DNA of 64,000 bases from positions 62,001 through 126,000 of the forward strand of contig NZ_JXJT01000002.1 of assembly GCF_002441885.1 (NCBI RefSeq). The letters are read 5' to 3'. Each line of letters begins with the position of its first letter. The stretch's first letter is position 1. This document shows, one piece after another, positions 8,624 to 17,330 of this stretch. This stretch comes from Pseudolactococcus chungangensis CAU 28 = DSM 22330 (lineage in GTDB: Bacteria; Bacillota; Bacilli; Lactobacillales; Streptococcaceae). The position numbers were made by a program, and so were the translations under genes. The notes beneath the pieces were generated by a model that ran no database searches, was not told the origin of the DNA, and worked only from the letters and a program-made list of their open reading frames with translations.

Positions 8624-9025
8624 TTAAGGGGCGGTTAGAGTACTCTGTAGTGCATTTAGGTCGATGTCGTGTTCTGTGAAACTAGCTTTGAAACCATCGT
8701 CTTTACTATAGCGTGGAATCAGGTGAACGTGTGCGTGGAAAACAGTTTGTCCTGCAATTGTTTCATTATTTTGAAGAATATTCATACCGCTTGCCCCTAG
8801 TGTTTTGGTAATGTGACTCGCGATTTGTGGGATTTTAGAAAATAACGTTGCAGCATCTTCGCCGGTCATTTCTAAAACGTTTCGGATATGTTTTTTTGGA
8901 ACGACTAGCGTATGACCTTTGGTCGTTTGTGTGATATCGAGAAAGGCTAGGACATCATCGTCTTCATAAATTTGATAAGAGGGAATATCCCTAGAGATAA
9001 TTTTACAAAAAATGCAATCTGTCAT
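8624..9025 (-). CDS. hit: HIT family protein
   Basis: Histidine-triad nucleotide-binding hydrolase, probably acting on purine nucleoside phosphoramidates or adenylates. 133 residues from the ATG at 9025. N-terminal CIFCKIISRDIP, GHTLVVPKKHI, and the active-site triad HAHVHLIPRY near residues 97-106. A GTG three codons earlier is an alternative start. Its promoter (extended -10) is at 9065-9073. Confidence 0.94.
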   Translation of the reverse strand: MTDCIFCKIISRDIPSYQIYEDDDVLAFLDITQTTKGHTLVVPKKHIRNVLEMTGEDAATLFSKIPQIASHITKTLGASGMNILQNNETIAGQTVFHAHVHLIPRYSKDDGFKASFTEHDIDLNALQSTLTAP

Positions 9026-9064
9026 GAATGTCACCGTTTCTTTTCTGAAATTTGTTATAATTAC

Positions 9065-9073
9065 ATTATAACA
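9065..9073 (-). promoter_or_regulatory. hit promoter (extended -10)
   Basis: On the minus strand, TG-T-TATAAT about 40 bases before the hit start codon. Confidence 0.7.
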
Positions 9074-9139
9074 TCTTCTGACTTAAAAGTGTTGTAGGGT
9101 CAAGCGCTGTTGTTTTAATGCTTGAAAATTAATGTAATT

Positions 9140-9235
9140 AACCAAACAACTAACCAAGCAATCAAAAAAATCATTAGTTGGATACAAAATAAAGTCTACT
9201 AGTAAGAAAGAAACTGGTAGCTTTTTTTATTTGAA
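9140..9235. repeat. Direct repeat DR-1, left side of the EIIC/hydrolase island
   Basis: About 95 bp aligned at roughly 80% (by eye) with 11670-11766, same orientation. Shared blocks: AACTAACCAAGCAAT, AAAATCAT.AGTTG, AATAAAGTCTAC and AAACTGGTAG. In this copy the AAAGTCTAC/GGTAG hairpin is degenerate, and no plus-strand gene ends here, so it is not serving as a terminator. Confidence 0.7.
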
Positions 9236-9368
9236 AATTGTAAATGACGTTAGCTACTTTGAGGGCAAGAAAAAATGCTATGAAATGTGAGACCTGTAGT
9301 TACGAAATACAAAAAATGAAATTGTATTAATTAAATAATACTGTATCTCTACATAATAGTGTCTACTC

Positions 9369-9377
9369 TGATATAAT
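9369..9377 (+). promoter_or_regulatory. Promoter of the EIIC-like/hydrolase pair
   Basis: Extended -10 TG-A-TATAAT, 45 bases before the EIIC-like start; no good -35. Confidence 0.6.
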
Positions 9378-9421
9378 AGATGAGGATTGAATTGCTACGA
9401 TTTTGATAGAAATGGAGTGAT

Positions 9422-10630
9422 ATGATAAAAAGAATAATAGATAGCGTAATCAGATGGGATAGTTTTATCTTAAAACAACCCATTTTTAATGCAATTTTTT
9501 CATCAATGAGGCAAACAGTACCAATACTTGCTGTAAGTGTATACTTGCAACTAACTATTAATATCTTTCTAAAACCTGATGCTCTCGTTACAAGACTCTT
9601 TGGCATATCTGTGAAGTTTCCTAATTTTATAAATTTACAGGAAATTTCTTCCCATTTAGACATTATAGTCTTAATGATCTTTGCAACAACATATAGTCTA
9701 TCTTACCTATCTGTACGTCAAGTTTCTCAAAAGATCTTACCAACTCTTATTAATTTTTTAGGTCCATTCTTTATATTAACTGAGAACAATAAAGTAATGA
9801 CTTACAGTACGATGCACTATTTGTTAATTATTATCGTTACAACAGTGAGTTGTGAAAGTTTTACTTATTATAAAAAGAAATTTTGTAGAAATGACTTGCA
9901 GCCTTTTTCAGCAAGATATTTATTGTGGGCTGGTATTATTTTGTCGTTTTATTTAACGATTCATAGATTTTCTATCGCCAATATATTTCAACAAATAGTA
10001 AGTGGAATATCAATAAATCAATTTTGGACTACTTTTCAAGGATTGATAATTTTTAGTTTTCTTGTTCCATTATTTTTTGGTATTGGATTTTCAATTCCAA
10101 ATGAATTTTTTAGTAATCAAACTGCCCTTCCTTCAGTCATAAAAAATTTAGATGAGATATTAAAAAATAAAAATAGTATTCTCCCCTATCCTACGAATTT
10201 ATACAGTGTCTACCATGCGTTTTCACAATTTGGAGGAGTCGGTAATACATTAGTACTTAGTTTTATGTTACTGTATGCTGTCTCAAAAAAACGTCAAAAT
10301 TTAGGTTTTTTATCTCTTTTACCCAGCTTATTTGATCAAAACCAATTACTGTATTTTGGGTTACCGATTTTTTTTCGACCGATCATATTGTTCCCAATGT
10401 TAATTACAAGTATTATGGGAACTATAATTGGATATTTAGCAATAGTTAGTCATTTGATTAAGCCAGCTTCTTTAATAATTCCAAATGAGATACCCAACTT
10501 TTTATTAGCGTTTTTAGGAAGTAATGATGGTTGGACTTTAATTTTGAATACCTTTATTATTTTTATTTCAATTATTGTATATAGCCCATTTATTAAAATA
10601 CAAAATAGTGAGGTAGATTATGAAAAATAA
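9422..10630 (+). CDS. EIIC-fold membrane protein (cellobiose/lactose PTS family) without catalytic His and Glu
   Basis: 402 residues, about ten hydrophobic segments. The second half aligns by eye with PTS EIIC of the lactose/cellobiose family and with the intact EIIC at 53725-55023: QFGGVGNTL (269-277), then FDQNQLLYFGLP (304-315) where that protein has FNINEPVIFATP. The conserved Glu of the NEP motif (Glu332 there) is Gln308 here, and the His of FFGIHG (His243 there) is Gly222. In solved ChbC-type EIICs this His and Glu line the sugar site, so PTS phosphotransfer looks lost. No EIIA or EIIB is nearby. AT-rich, translationally coupled to the next gene (11-bp overlap). SD GGAG before ATG 9422. 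Probably a binding protein or non-phosphorylating transporter; substrate unknown. Confidence 0.75.
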   Translation: MIKRIIDSVIRWDSFILKQPIFNAIFSSMRQTVPILAVSVYLQLTINIFLKPDALVTRLFGISVKFPNFINLQEISSHLDIIVLMIFATTYSLSYLSVRQVSQKILPTLINFLGPFFILTENNKVMTYSTMHYLLIIIVTTVSCESFTYYKKKFCRNDLQPFSARYLLWAGIILSFYLTIHRFSIANIFQQIVSGISINQFWTTFQGLIIFSFLVPLFFGIGFSIPNEFFSNQTALPSVIKNLDEILKNKNSILPYPTNLYSVYHAFSQFGGVGNTLVLSFMLLYAVSKKRQNLGFLSLLPSLFDQNQLLYFGLPIFFRPIILFPMLITSIMGTIIGYLAIVSHLIKPASLIIPNEIPNFLLAFLGSNDGWTLILNTFIIFISIIVYSPFIKIQNSEVDYEK

Positions 10631-11465
10631 GATAGCTATCATCTTAAGTTTACTTTTTATGTCTGTCATTGCCTATTATGGTCACAATTGGGTTATTAAC
10701 ATGGATGATAAGGAATCAAAGCTTAGGAACTCTCGTTTAAAACCGATTATTTTTATTCCTGGCTCAAACGCTGATATCAATCGTTTTAATAGTTTAATAT
10801 CCAAATTGAATAACACTGAACCTAAGCATAGTATCCTAAAAGTTCAAGTAAATACAGATGGTAGTTTGGATTATTTTGGTTCTTTAAATTCAAAAGACCT
10901 TCGACCGTTTATTGTTATTGGTTTTAAAAATAACAATGATGGATACAGTAACATAAAAAAACAATATGAATGGTTAAATATAGCGATGAATGATCTGCAA
11001 ACAAGATATCATTTTAAAAACTTTCAAGCGATTGGGCATTCGAATGGGGGATTAATTTGGACGGGTTTTTTAGAAAATGGATATGATGAAGATAAATTTC
11101 AGATCTCTGATTTTATGTCTTTAGGTACACCCTATAATTTTTCGGAGACTTCACCAACACGTCCTACTGTTATTTTAAAAGAATATATTGAGAATAAAAA
11201 TAAATTGCCTAAAAATTTATCAGTATATTCGATTGCTGGAACAGAAGATTACACTGATGACGGAGTAGTACCTGTTCAGAGCGTTATGGCAGGAAAGTAT
11301 ATTTTTCAGAAGCAAGTTAAGCTATTTACACAAATCACTGTTTCGGGCGAAGAGGCCCAGCATTCAAATTTGCCAGAAAATGATGAAGTAATATCTTTAA
11401 TACAGGAATATTTATTGAAAACTTTCAAAAGTAAGGGAAAGAATAATTTTAATAGTAAGATATAA
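10620..11465 (+). CDS. Membrane-anchored alpha/beta hydrolase, DUF915 family
   Basis: 281 residues. An N-terminal hydrophobic segment (about 5-20) with Lys before it suggests a signal anchor or uncleaved signal; there is no lipobox Cys. Alpha/beta-hydrolase features: IIFIPGSNADINRF (oxyanion region, 43-56), nucleophile Ser141 in AIGHSNGG, acid probably Asp213 or Asp214 in YTDDGVVPVQS, and His248 in EAQHSNL. The catalytic triad looks complete. DUF915 members are lipase/esterase-like proteins of Firmicutes with few known substrates. The start overlaps the EIIC-like gene, so the two are made together; the enzyme likely acts at the outer membrane face on something the EIIC-fold partner binds or moves (inference). 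Confidence 0.82.
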   Translation: MKNKIAIILSLLFMSVIAYYGHNWVINMDDKESKLRNSRLKPIIFIPGSNADINRFNSLISKLNNTEPKHSILKVQVNTDGSLDYFGSLNSKDLRPFIVIGFKNNNDGYSNIKKQYEWLNIAMNDLQTRYHFKNFQAIGHSNGGLIWTGFLENGYDEDKFQISDFMSLGTPYNFSETSPTRPTVILKEYIENKNKLPKNLSVYSIAGTEDYTDDGVVPVQSVMAGKYIFQKQVKLFTQITVSGEEAQHSNLPENDEVISLIQEYLLKTFKSKGKNNFNSKI

Positions 11466-11965
11466 ATCAGTTGAAAATGAGAAGATGCACTTGGAATTAC
11501 CTTATAAAATAAAAAAAGACTATCAGTAAGAACCAAGTAGTTTATGATTATACAATTTTTTATCGTTTAATTTTATAGACATTGTGTAATGAAGGGATAC
11601 GAAGTATTTAAGGTACAACTTTTAATTGCAAGGTGTAATTAGCTTATTGATGAAGTATGTTATCAAAATAACCCAAAAACTAACCAAGCAATTCAAAAAT
11701 CATGAGTTGAATAAAAAAATAAAGTCTACCCGCATGAAAAAAAAACTGGTAGACTTTATTTTGTGTTTAAATTGATGTGTAATGCGTTATTTTATATTAA
11801 GTATGTGATTATTGAAATATTTATTATAAAAAAAGTTTATATGATATAATTGAATTATGATTGTGTCCTCATATAGACGTTGATGTGCATTGAAATTTCA
11901 AAATCTTGAGTTTTGATTAGGCTGTGGAAAATAGTTCATAATAGAATTTATAAAGAGGATGGCAT
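11466..11965. other. Gene-free AT-rich spacer
   Basis: Apart from the direct repeat at 11670-11766 I see no gene. A TATAAT-like hexamer near 11843-11848 could be a promoter for the decayed gene that follows. Confidence 0.4.
11670..11766. repeat. Direct repeat DR-2, right side of the island (contains a perfect hairpin)
   Basis: Partner of 9140-9235. Here the hairpin is intact: AATAAAGTCTACC pairs perfectly with GGTAGACTTTATT over 13 bp, followed by T, so it could be a terminator for the hydrolase mRNA. The two copies bracket the EIIC-like/hydrolase pair. Confidence 0.7.
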
Positions 11966-12340
11966 GTGAATAAAATAAAGGATAGGATGATAAGTCTTTT
12001 TGAACTAGGTATAAATTCGGGGAAAATGTAACAATAGATCAACATAAAATTAGTAATAAATTGATGTATGAAATGCGGAATAGTATTAAAGGTGATAACT
12101 GTTTTTACTGTAATGCTTCTACCACTAGTTTTTGCAACTCACATTCTATCCCATCATTTGTTTTAAAAATATATCCGAGAATGATCAGCTTTTAAATTTG
12201 AATAGTTTTTTTAAAAAAATCCTTTATCTGATGAAGTAAGCAGATTAAGAAAATCGGGAGCATTTGAGATCAGCAGTTATCACATTATAGTATTTGATGT
12301 AAAAAAGAGTATAGAGAGCGTATATGACATTGAAAATTGA
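11966..12340 (+). pseudogene. Decayed gene with CxxC...SHSIP zinc-finger-like motif
   Basis: A GTG with SD AGAGGATGG starts a frame that breaks at 12029. Shifting frame gives NSIKGDNCFYCNASTTSFCN, then SHSIPSFVLKNISENDQLL after a further shift, then SDEVSRLRKSGAFEISSYHI to a stop inside ecsA. The CxxC...SHSIP arrangement is the kind of zinc-binding N-terminus seen in uncharacterised HNH-like proteins. At least two frameshifts mean it is non-functional. Its 3' end overlaps the ecsA start by 17 bp. Confidence 0.65.
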
Positions 12341-13067
12341 AAATTTAACAGGTGGTTATTTCGGGACGACCGTTCTGAAAGACGTGGATTTTACGGTCAA
12401 TGACGGAGAACTTGTCGGCTTGATTGGCTTAAACGGTGCAGGTAAGTCGACGACAATCCAGGAGATTATTGGGTTGCTGACACCCTATCAAGGTCAAATT
12501 TTGCTAGATGGTTTGAGTATCCGTGAGGACGCTGAAACCTACCGTAAAAAAATTGGTTTTATTCCTGAGCAACCGTCTTTGTATGAAGAATTGACCTTGC
12601 GTGAGCATATTGAAGTCACTGCACTAGCCTATGATGTTGCGCCAGAAGTGGCTATGTCACGTGCTGAAAAATTACTGAAAACATTTAGACTTTCTGATAA
12701 GTTAGACTGGTTTCCGGCAAATTTTTCTAAAGGGATGAAGCAAAAAGTGATGATTATCTGTGCTTTTTTAACAGAGCCGTCACTTTATATTATTGATGAA
12801 CCATTTTTGGGGCTTGACCCACTTGCTATAAATGACTTGATTGACCTGATGTTAGAGATGAAAAAAACAGGAGCATCCATCTTGATGTCAACGCATATTT
12901 TATCAACTGCAGAGAGGTTTTGTGATAAATTTATCGTCTTACACGAGGGTCGAGTCATTGCAGACGGTGACTTAGCAGCACTTCGTGTGAAATTTAACCT
13001 ACCTGAGGCAAGTCTTGATGAGATTTATGTCGCTTTGACTGATGAAAGTTGGCAGGCGCATGGCTAA
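12324..13067 (+). CDS. ecsA: ABC transporter ATP-binding protein EcsA
   Basis: ATPase of the Ecs exporter, which in Bacillus affects secretion, competence and intramembrane proteolysis of peptides. 247 residues. Walker A GLNGAGKST from residue 35, signature SKGMKQK at 135-141 (the typical Ecs variant of LSGGQ), Walker B LYIIDEP at 154-160, H-switch STHIL. The SD is weak (AGAGAG). The stop overlaps the ecsB start by 8 bp. Identification rests on the adjacent EcsB-type permease. Confidence 0.92.
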   Translation: MTLKIENLTGGYFGTTVLKDVDFTVNDGELVGLIGLNGAGKSTTIQEIIGLLTPYQGQILLDGLSIREDAETYRKKIGFIPEQPSLYEELTLREHIEVTALAYDVAPEVAMSRAEKLLKTFRLSDKLDWFPANFSKGMKQKVMIICAFLTEPSLYIIDEPFLGLDPLAINDLIDLMLEMKKTGASILMSTHILSTAERFCDKFIVLHEGRVIADGDLAALRVKFNLPEASLDEIYVALTDESWQAHG

Positions 13068-14085
13068 AGATATTTATGATTTATTTGCTAAAAGGCATGG
13101 CAACTGGCGGTCACAAAACCTCAAATATCTTCGCTATGTCTTTAACGACCATTTTGTTCTTGTTATCATGTTTCTCATAGGTTTTCTAGCCTATCAATAC
13201 GCTGATTTCTTGAAAAAATTACCAGCGCATTGGCTACCGGGTTATGTGATAGCTGTCCTAGTCTCTATAGTGGTGTTATTTTTCGGGCAATTAGCGACAT
13301 TTGTCGAACGTGCAGACCAACAGTTCCTCCTAGCAAAAGAAAAAGCTGTCCAAGCCTATCTGAAAAATGCTGTGAAAAAATCTCTGGTCTTTCCGGCGGT
13401 TGTGATTGTCTTGATGACGTTTATCATCAGACCACTGATAAGCCTACCCTTTACTTTAACGCTAGTCTGGGCTATCGTCTTAATCGCGATTAAATATATG
13501 CTACTCTCTAAAAAAGCTCAGTCCTTTGTTCAAAATGAGTTGATTCAGTGGCAGTCACTTATCAATTATGAGAAAAATCGGCAGAATGCGGTGCTGAAGG
13601 TATTTAGCCAGTTTACAGATGTCAAGGGATTACAGCAGCAGGCAAAACGTCGCAAGTATTTGGATGTCTTGCTACCTAAGACAAAAATGACCTATGATTA
13701 CCTTTTTATCAGAACTTTTTTGCGAAGTGGTGATTATTGGCTGCTGATGTTACGTTTGTTAGGACTTGCTGTGCTTTCACTTATCTTTATTCATGCGGAT
13801 ATTTTTGCTTTGTTACTCGCTTTAATTTTTAATTACTTACTTGTTTTTCAACTGTTTCCGATTCGTCAATCTCAGGATTATCAGATCTTAACTAATCTTT
13901 ACCCACTTAAAGCAAGTGCTAAAAATTTGGCAGCGGGTAAGTTGATTCGAAATCTGGTGTTTACAGTTAGTTTGGTTGAGCTAGTAGTGAGTCTGCTAAC
14001 TTTCCAAAATAAACTGCTTGCAGGTATTTTTGTTCTACTTGCTGTCTTGATGGGTGTGCTTTATCCAAAATGGAAACTAAAATAA
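13060..14085 (+). CDS. ecsB: ABC transporter permease EcsB
   Basis: Membrane partner of EcsA. 341 residues from the ATG at 13060 inside the ecsA end; an in-frame ATG at 13042 is less likely. Paired hydrophobic segments at about 30-45 and 60-80, two around 105-145, and four in the last third, with a long cytoplasmic loop between (QFTDVKGLQQQAKRRKYLD), as in the EcsB family. The operon ends with a bidirectional terminator shared with panD. Confidence 0.9.
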   Translation: MAKDIYDLFAKRHGNWRSQNLKYLRYVFNDHFVLVIMFLIGFLAYQYADFLKKLPAHWLPGYVIAVLVSIVVLFFGQLATFVERADQQFLLAKEKAVQAYLKNAVKKSLVFPAVVIVLMTFIIRPLISLPFTLTLVWAIVLIAIKYMLLSKKAQSFVQNELIQWQSLINYEKNRQNAVLKVFSQFTDVKGLQQQAKRRKYLDVLLPKTKMTYDYLFIRTFLRSGDYWLLMLRLLGLAVLSLIFIHADIFALLLALIFNYLLVFQLFPIRQSQDYQILTNLYPLKASAKNLAAGKLIRNLVFTVSLVELVVSLLTFQNKLLAGIFVLLAVLMGVLYPKWKLK

Positions 14086-14112
14086 AAAATAGCGTTTCAG
14101 CGCTATTTTTTA
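14085..14112. terminator. Bidirectional terminator ecsAB / panBCD
   Basis: AAAAAATAGCG-tttca-CGCTATTTTTT, with A and T tracts on both sides. Confidence 0.9.
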
Positions 14113-14496
14113 ATACCCGATTTTACCGATTTTTTCATAATCTGTGATTTTCTCTACTTTGTTGTCGTCTGTGACAAAGACAACTTGTGGTTTGAGAACT
14201 CTAGCCTCTTCTGGAGTGACTTGCGCATAGGCCATGATGATGATTTTATCCTGGACTTGGACTTTTCTAGCAGCAGCACCATTGAGGCAAATGACGCCTG
14301 TGTCCGCTGGACCTTCAATCACGTAGGTCTCAAAGCGCTCGCCGTTATTAATGTTCACGATGTGTACTTTTTCATAGGGAAGTAAGCCTGACGCTGCTAA
14401 TAATTTAGCGTCGATAGTGATGCTACCGACATAGTCCAATTCTGCCTGTGTGACGGTTGCGCGATGAATTTTGCATTTTAGCATATCTAGTAGCAT
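14110..14496 (-). CDS. panD: Aspartate 1-decarboxylase
   Basis: Makes beta-alanine from aspartate for pantothenate synthesis; a pyruvoyl enzyme that cleaves itself at Gly-Ser. 128 residues with [19 protein letters not shown], where cleavage is expected between Gly24 and Ser25, then DIVN-like [14 protein letters not shown] and the nucleotide-like loop [13 protein letters not shown]. The start lies 2 bp after the panC stop with GGAGG in panC. Third gene of panB-panC-panD. Confidence 0.96.
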   Translation of the reverse strand: MLLDMLKCKIHRATVTQAELDYVGSITIDAKLLAASGLLPYEKVHIVNINNGERFETYVIEGPADTGVICLNGAAARKVQVQDKIIIMAYAQVTPEEARVLKPQVVFVTDDNKVEKITDYEKIGKIGY

Positions 14497-14498
14497 GA

Positions 14499-15356
14499 TT
14501 AGGCCTCCAAGTGTATGAGTGTGTTGTCTATCAGTCGTGTTTGATCAACATAGACGGCAAGTAGCAGTAAGATGTCTGTGGTGATGATGTTGATGTCTTG
14601 TAGGGTAGCAGGGTCAACGATTTTGATATAGTCTATTTTGGTTAAGGATTGGGTCTGGATATGTGTTTTGAGGGCGGTTATAATGTTGCTCGTTTTGAGC
14701 TCACCATTTGAAATGAGGGTTTCAGCCAATGCTAGCGCCTGGGATAAGACGACGGCTTGTTGTCTAGCCTCTGTACTAAGATAGGTGTTGCGTGAACTTT
14801 TAGCTAGGCCATCTGTCTCGCGGATAATGGGGCAGACAACTAGGTCAATATTTTGGTTGAGGTCACGCACCATTTGTTGGAGTACAGCAACTTGCTGGGC
14901 ATCTTTTTGACCAAAGTAAGCTTTGTTTGGTTGGACGAGGTTGAAGAGTTTGGTGACGACTGTTGTGACGCCGCGGAAATGTGTGGGGCGGCTCTTGCCC
15001 TCTAGGAGCTCGCTGATGCCAAATGTTGTGACATAGGTATTAAAGCCAGACGGATACATCTCAGAAACGCTAGGTGCGAAGATAAGGTCGGCACCTGCCT
15101 CTAGACATTTGAATTGGTCTTGTGCGAGGTCTCGTGGGTAGGTTGTTAAATCTTCACCTGCAGCAAACTGAGTGGGGTTGACAAAAATACTGACGACGAC
15201 TCGGTCATTGTCAGTGGCGGCCTTGCGGATAAGGCTTTGATGGCCCTCATGTAAAAAGCCCATGGTTGGGACGAAACCAACTGTTTGATGCGCAGATTGC
15301 CATGATGCGAGTTTTGCTTTGAGTTCAGCAATGGTTGTGGCAGTTGAAATTGTCAC
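14499..15356 (-). CDS. panC: Pantothenate synthetase
   Basis: ATP-dependent ligation of pantoate and beta-alanine. 285 residues. Signature [17 protein letters not shown] (residues 30-46, the HIGH-like nucleotide motif), [16 protein letters not shown] and [11 protein letters not shown] start in the GTGA overlap with the panB stop. No panE (ketopantoate reductase) is in the window; IlvC or a distant panE would be needed to complete the pathway. Confidence 0.96.
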   Translation of the reverse strand: MTISTATTIAELKAKLASWQSAHQTVGFVPTMGFLHEGHQSLIRKAATDNDRVVVSIFVNPTQFAAGEDLTTYPRDLAQDQFKCLEAGADLIFAPSVSEMYPSGFNTYVTTFGISELLEGKSRPTHFRGVTTVVTKLFNLVQPNKAYFGQKDAQQVAVLQQMVRDLNQNIDLVVCPIIRETDGLAKSSRNTYLSTEARQQAVVLSQALALAETLISNGELKTSNIITALKTHIQTQSLTKIDYIKIVDPATLQDINIITTDILLLLAVYVDQTRLIDNTLIHLEA

Positions 15357-16222
15357 GATTTTTCTCCTTGTCTACTACTAGTGGTACTAAATTCTTGTTT
15401 TAACTTTTGGATGATATCCGAATCAATTTTGTAGCTCTCAGTCTCGTTTGGAAAATCGCCAGACTGGACATCCTTTTGATAGCTGGAGACGGCATCTTTG
15501 AAGAGTGTGCTCCCCTCAGCAAAACGGCGAACAAATTTGGGTTGAAGGGTATCAATCATGCCGAGCATATCTTGATAGACTAGGACTTGCCCGTCAGTTG
15601 CGTTACCTGCACCGATGCCAATGGTCGGAATATGTAAAAGTTGACTAATGAATTCGCCCAATAGCGAAGGAATTCCCTCTAAGACAACCGCAAAAGCACC
15701 GGCGTTTTGCACGGCAAGGGCATCTTTAATCACTTGTCGGGCAGCAGTTTCGGTGCGCCCTTGTACTTTGAAACCACCAAAGGCGTTGACGGATTGTGGG
15801 GTTAGACCGAGGTGCGCGACGACTGGGATAGCAGCTCTTGTGATAGCGGTAATGACATCGGAAAAAGCCTTGCCACCCTCTAATTTAACGGCATTTGCGC
15901 CACCTTCTTGAATCAGACGGCCAGCATTGATGACAGCAGCTTCGGTGCTAATGTGGTAAGATAAAAATGGTAAATCGGCCACAACAAAAGCACTTTTTGC
16001 AGCGCGTGAGACGGCCTTGGTATGATGGAGCATATCAGCCATTGTCACGCTCAGTGTATCTTCATGGCCTAGCATGACCATTCCGAGAGAATCACCGACC
16101 AAAAGCATATTGATACCCGCTTCATCGAAGAGTCTGGCTGTTGTGAAGTCGTAGGCAGTTAACATTGTGATTTTTTGCTGTTTATTTTTTTGTTCTTGAA
16201 GTGAAAGGACGGTATTTAGCAT
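15353..16222 (-). CDS. panB: 3-methyl-2-oxobutanoate hydroxymethyltransferase
   Basis: First committed step of pantothenate synthesis: transfers a hydroxymethyl group from methylene-THF to alpha-ketoisovalerate. 289 residues. Motifs: TAYDFTTARLFDEAGI, VGDSLGMVMLGHEDTL, KLEGG, HLGLTPQS, IPTIGIGAG with GQVLVYQDMLG. The C-terminus carries about 25 extra polar residues. First gene of panBCD; ATG after ATGGAGAA. The gap to the divergent carbonic anhydrase gene is 430 bp. Confidence 0.96.
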   Translation of the reverse strand: MLNTVLSLQEQKNKQQKITMLTAYDFTTARLFDEAGINMLLVGDSLGMVMLGHEDTLSVTMADMLHHTKAVSRAAKSAFVVADLPFLSYHISTEAAVINAGRLIQEGGANAVKLEGGKAFSDVITAITRAAIPVVAHLGLTPQSVNAFGGFKVQGRTETAARQVIKDALAVQNAGAFAVVLEGIPSLLGEFISQLLHIPTIGIGAGNATDGQVLVYQDMLGMIDTLQPKFVRRFAEGSTLFKDAVSSYQKDVQSGDFPNETESYKIDSDIIQKLKQEFSTTSSRQGEKS

Positions 16223-16502
16223 GTTTTCTCCATGTTTTGTCAGTTAAAGTGCGACTTGGTTTTTTCTTTCTCATATCTTACCATAATCACGAGGATTTTA
16301 GAGTGATAAAATGTGTTTTATTTTTAAAAAGGTGTTGATTATTCGGATAATTCGGAAAATGGTCGCAAGATATCTATCTAGGACATCTTATATTTAGCAT
16401 CATTAGATGATGATAACATTTGGAAATAACTTAGCGATGTCGCCTTTTATCACAATAAATCATATATTTCGGATGAAAAATTTTAGGTATCCAATCAAAA
16501 TA

Positions 16503-16511
16503 TGGTATGAT
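16503..16511 (+). promoter_or_regulatory. Carbonic anhydrase promoter (extended -10)
   Basis: TG-G-TATGAT, about 140 bases before the start codon. Confidence 0.5.
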
Positions 16512-16584
16512 AGAAGAGATAGAGTTTGGAATGAATACTTAATTAAGTGACCTTTATTTTAAAGTCTACATTCTATCTGACGCC

Positions 16585-16633
16585 ATCTCTTATGAAAGAG
16601 ATACTTATCGCATTTTTAGCGGGTTTCCCCGCT
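16585..16633 (+). promoter_or_regulatory. Two-hairpin leader before the carbonic anhydrase gene
   Basis: ATCTCTT-ATGA-AAGAGAT (16585-16602) and AGCGGG-TTTC-CCCGCT (16618-16633), both perfect, lie just before the AAAGGAG SD. They could control translation or stabilise the mRNA. The rest of 16223-16500 shows no gene. Confidence 0.45.
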
Positions 16634-16652
16634 CATCATTAAAGGAGTTGCC

Positions 16653-17291
16653 ATGATGAAACATCTAGATTACAGGCACCAAGAGAAGTGGGCGCTTGCT
16701 GATAATACTTTGATTCCTCAGTCGCCAATCGATGTGCAGACGGATCAGTTGCTAGCTAAGGTTGATACATCTTTGCAAATTAATTTGCCGAGTGATCAAG
16801 AAGTTATTGTGAAAGATACGCCGATAGGAATTCAAATCTATGCGGATGGTGATTTACAATGGCGCGGTCATGAATATATGCTCAACCGTTTCCATTTTCA
16901 TGATGGTGCTGAACATTTGGTTGATGGTAAAAGACATGCAGCTGAGATTCACTTTGCTTTTGAGAGTGTTGATATCAACCAGCTTGTTTTGGCCGTATTT
17001 GCCGATGTCGATGAAGACTGTACAGATGACAGTATTTTAACTTTGTTAAATAGCTCACATAAGTTGGTTGACTTTGATATCAATAAATTGTTACCGCAAA
17101 ATCATACTTTTTGGACTTACAAAGGTTCAATGACGACACCACCATTGAACCAAACGATTACTTGGTTGATTTTAGAAGAACCGATCAAAATTTCACCAGC
17201 TGAGAAAGATTTATTACAAGATAAATTACGGAGCAATTACCGTAATATTCAAGAAACGAAAGATCGCGATGTTTATCGGATTGAAGATTAA
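16653..17291 (+). CDS. Alpha-class carbonic anhydrase
   Basis: Interconverts CO2 and bicarbonate. 212 residues. Alpha-class signatures: SPIDV near residue 24, zinc ligands His81 and His83 in RFHFHDG and His100 in AAEIHF, Glu98, and MTTPPLNQTITWLI containing the Thr-Pro substrate loop. Most bacterial alpha-CAs are exported; here no signal peptide is visible, so a cytoplasmic enzyme is likely. ATG 16653 after AAAGGAG; the ATG one codon later is equally possible. It may supply bicarbonate for pyrimidine and fatty acid synthesis. Confidence 0.93.
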   Translation: MMKHLDYRHQEKWALADNTLIPQSPIDVQTDQLLAKVDTSLQINLPSDQEVIVKDTPIGIQIYADGDLQWRGHEYMLNRFHFHDGAEHLVDGKRHAAEIHFAFESVDINQLVLAVFADVDEDCTDDSILTLLNSSHKLVDFDINKLLPQNHTFWTYKGSMTTPPLNQTITWLILEEPIKISPAEKDLLQDKLRSNYRNIQETKDRDVYRIED

Positions 17292-17330
17292 GCACCAAAA
17301 ATAGAGAAAGTTGAGTAAAAAAACGAAAAA

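Noticed and set aside
13230-13493. Alternative frame inside ecsB
   Set aside because: Lies wholly within a good EcsB gene; Cys/Ser-rich translation and no SD.
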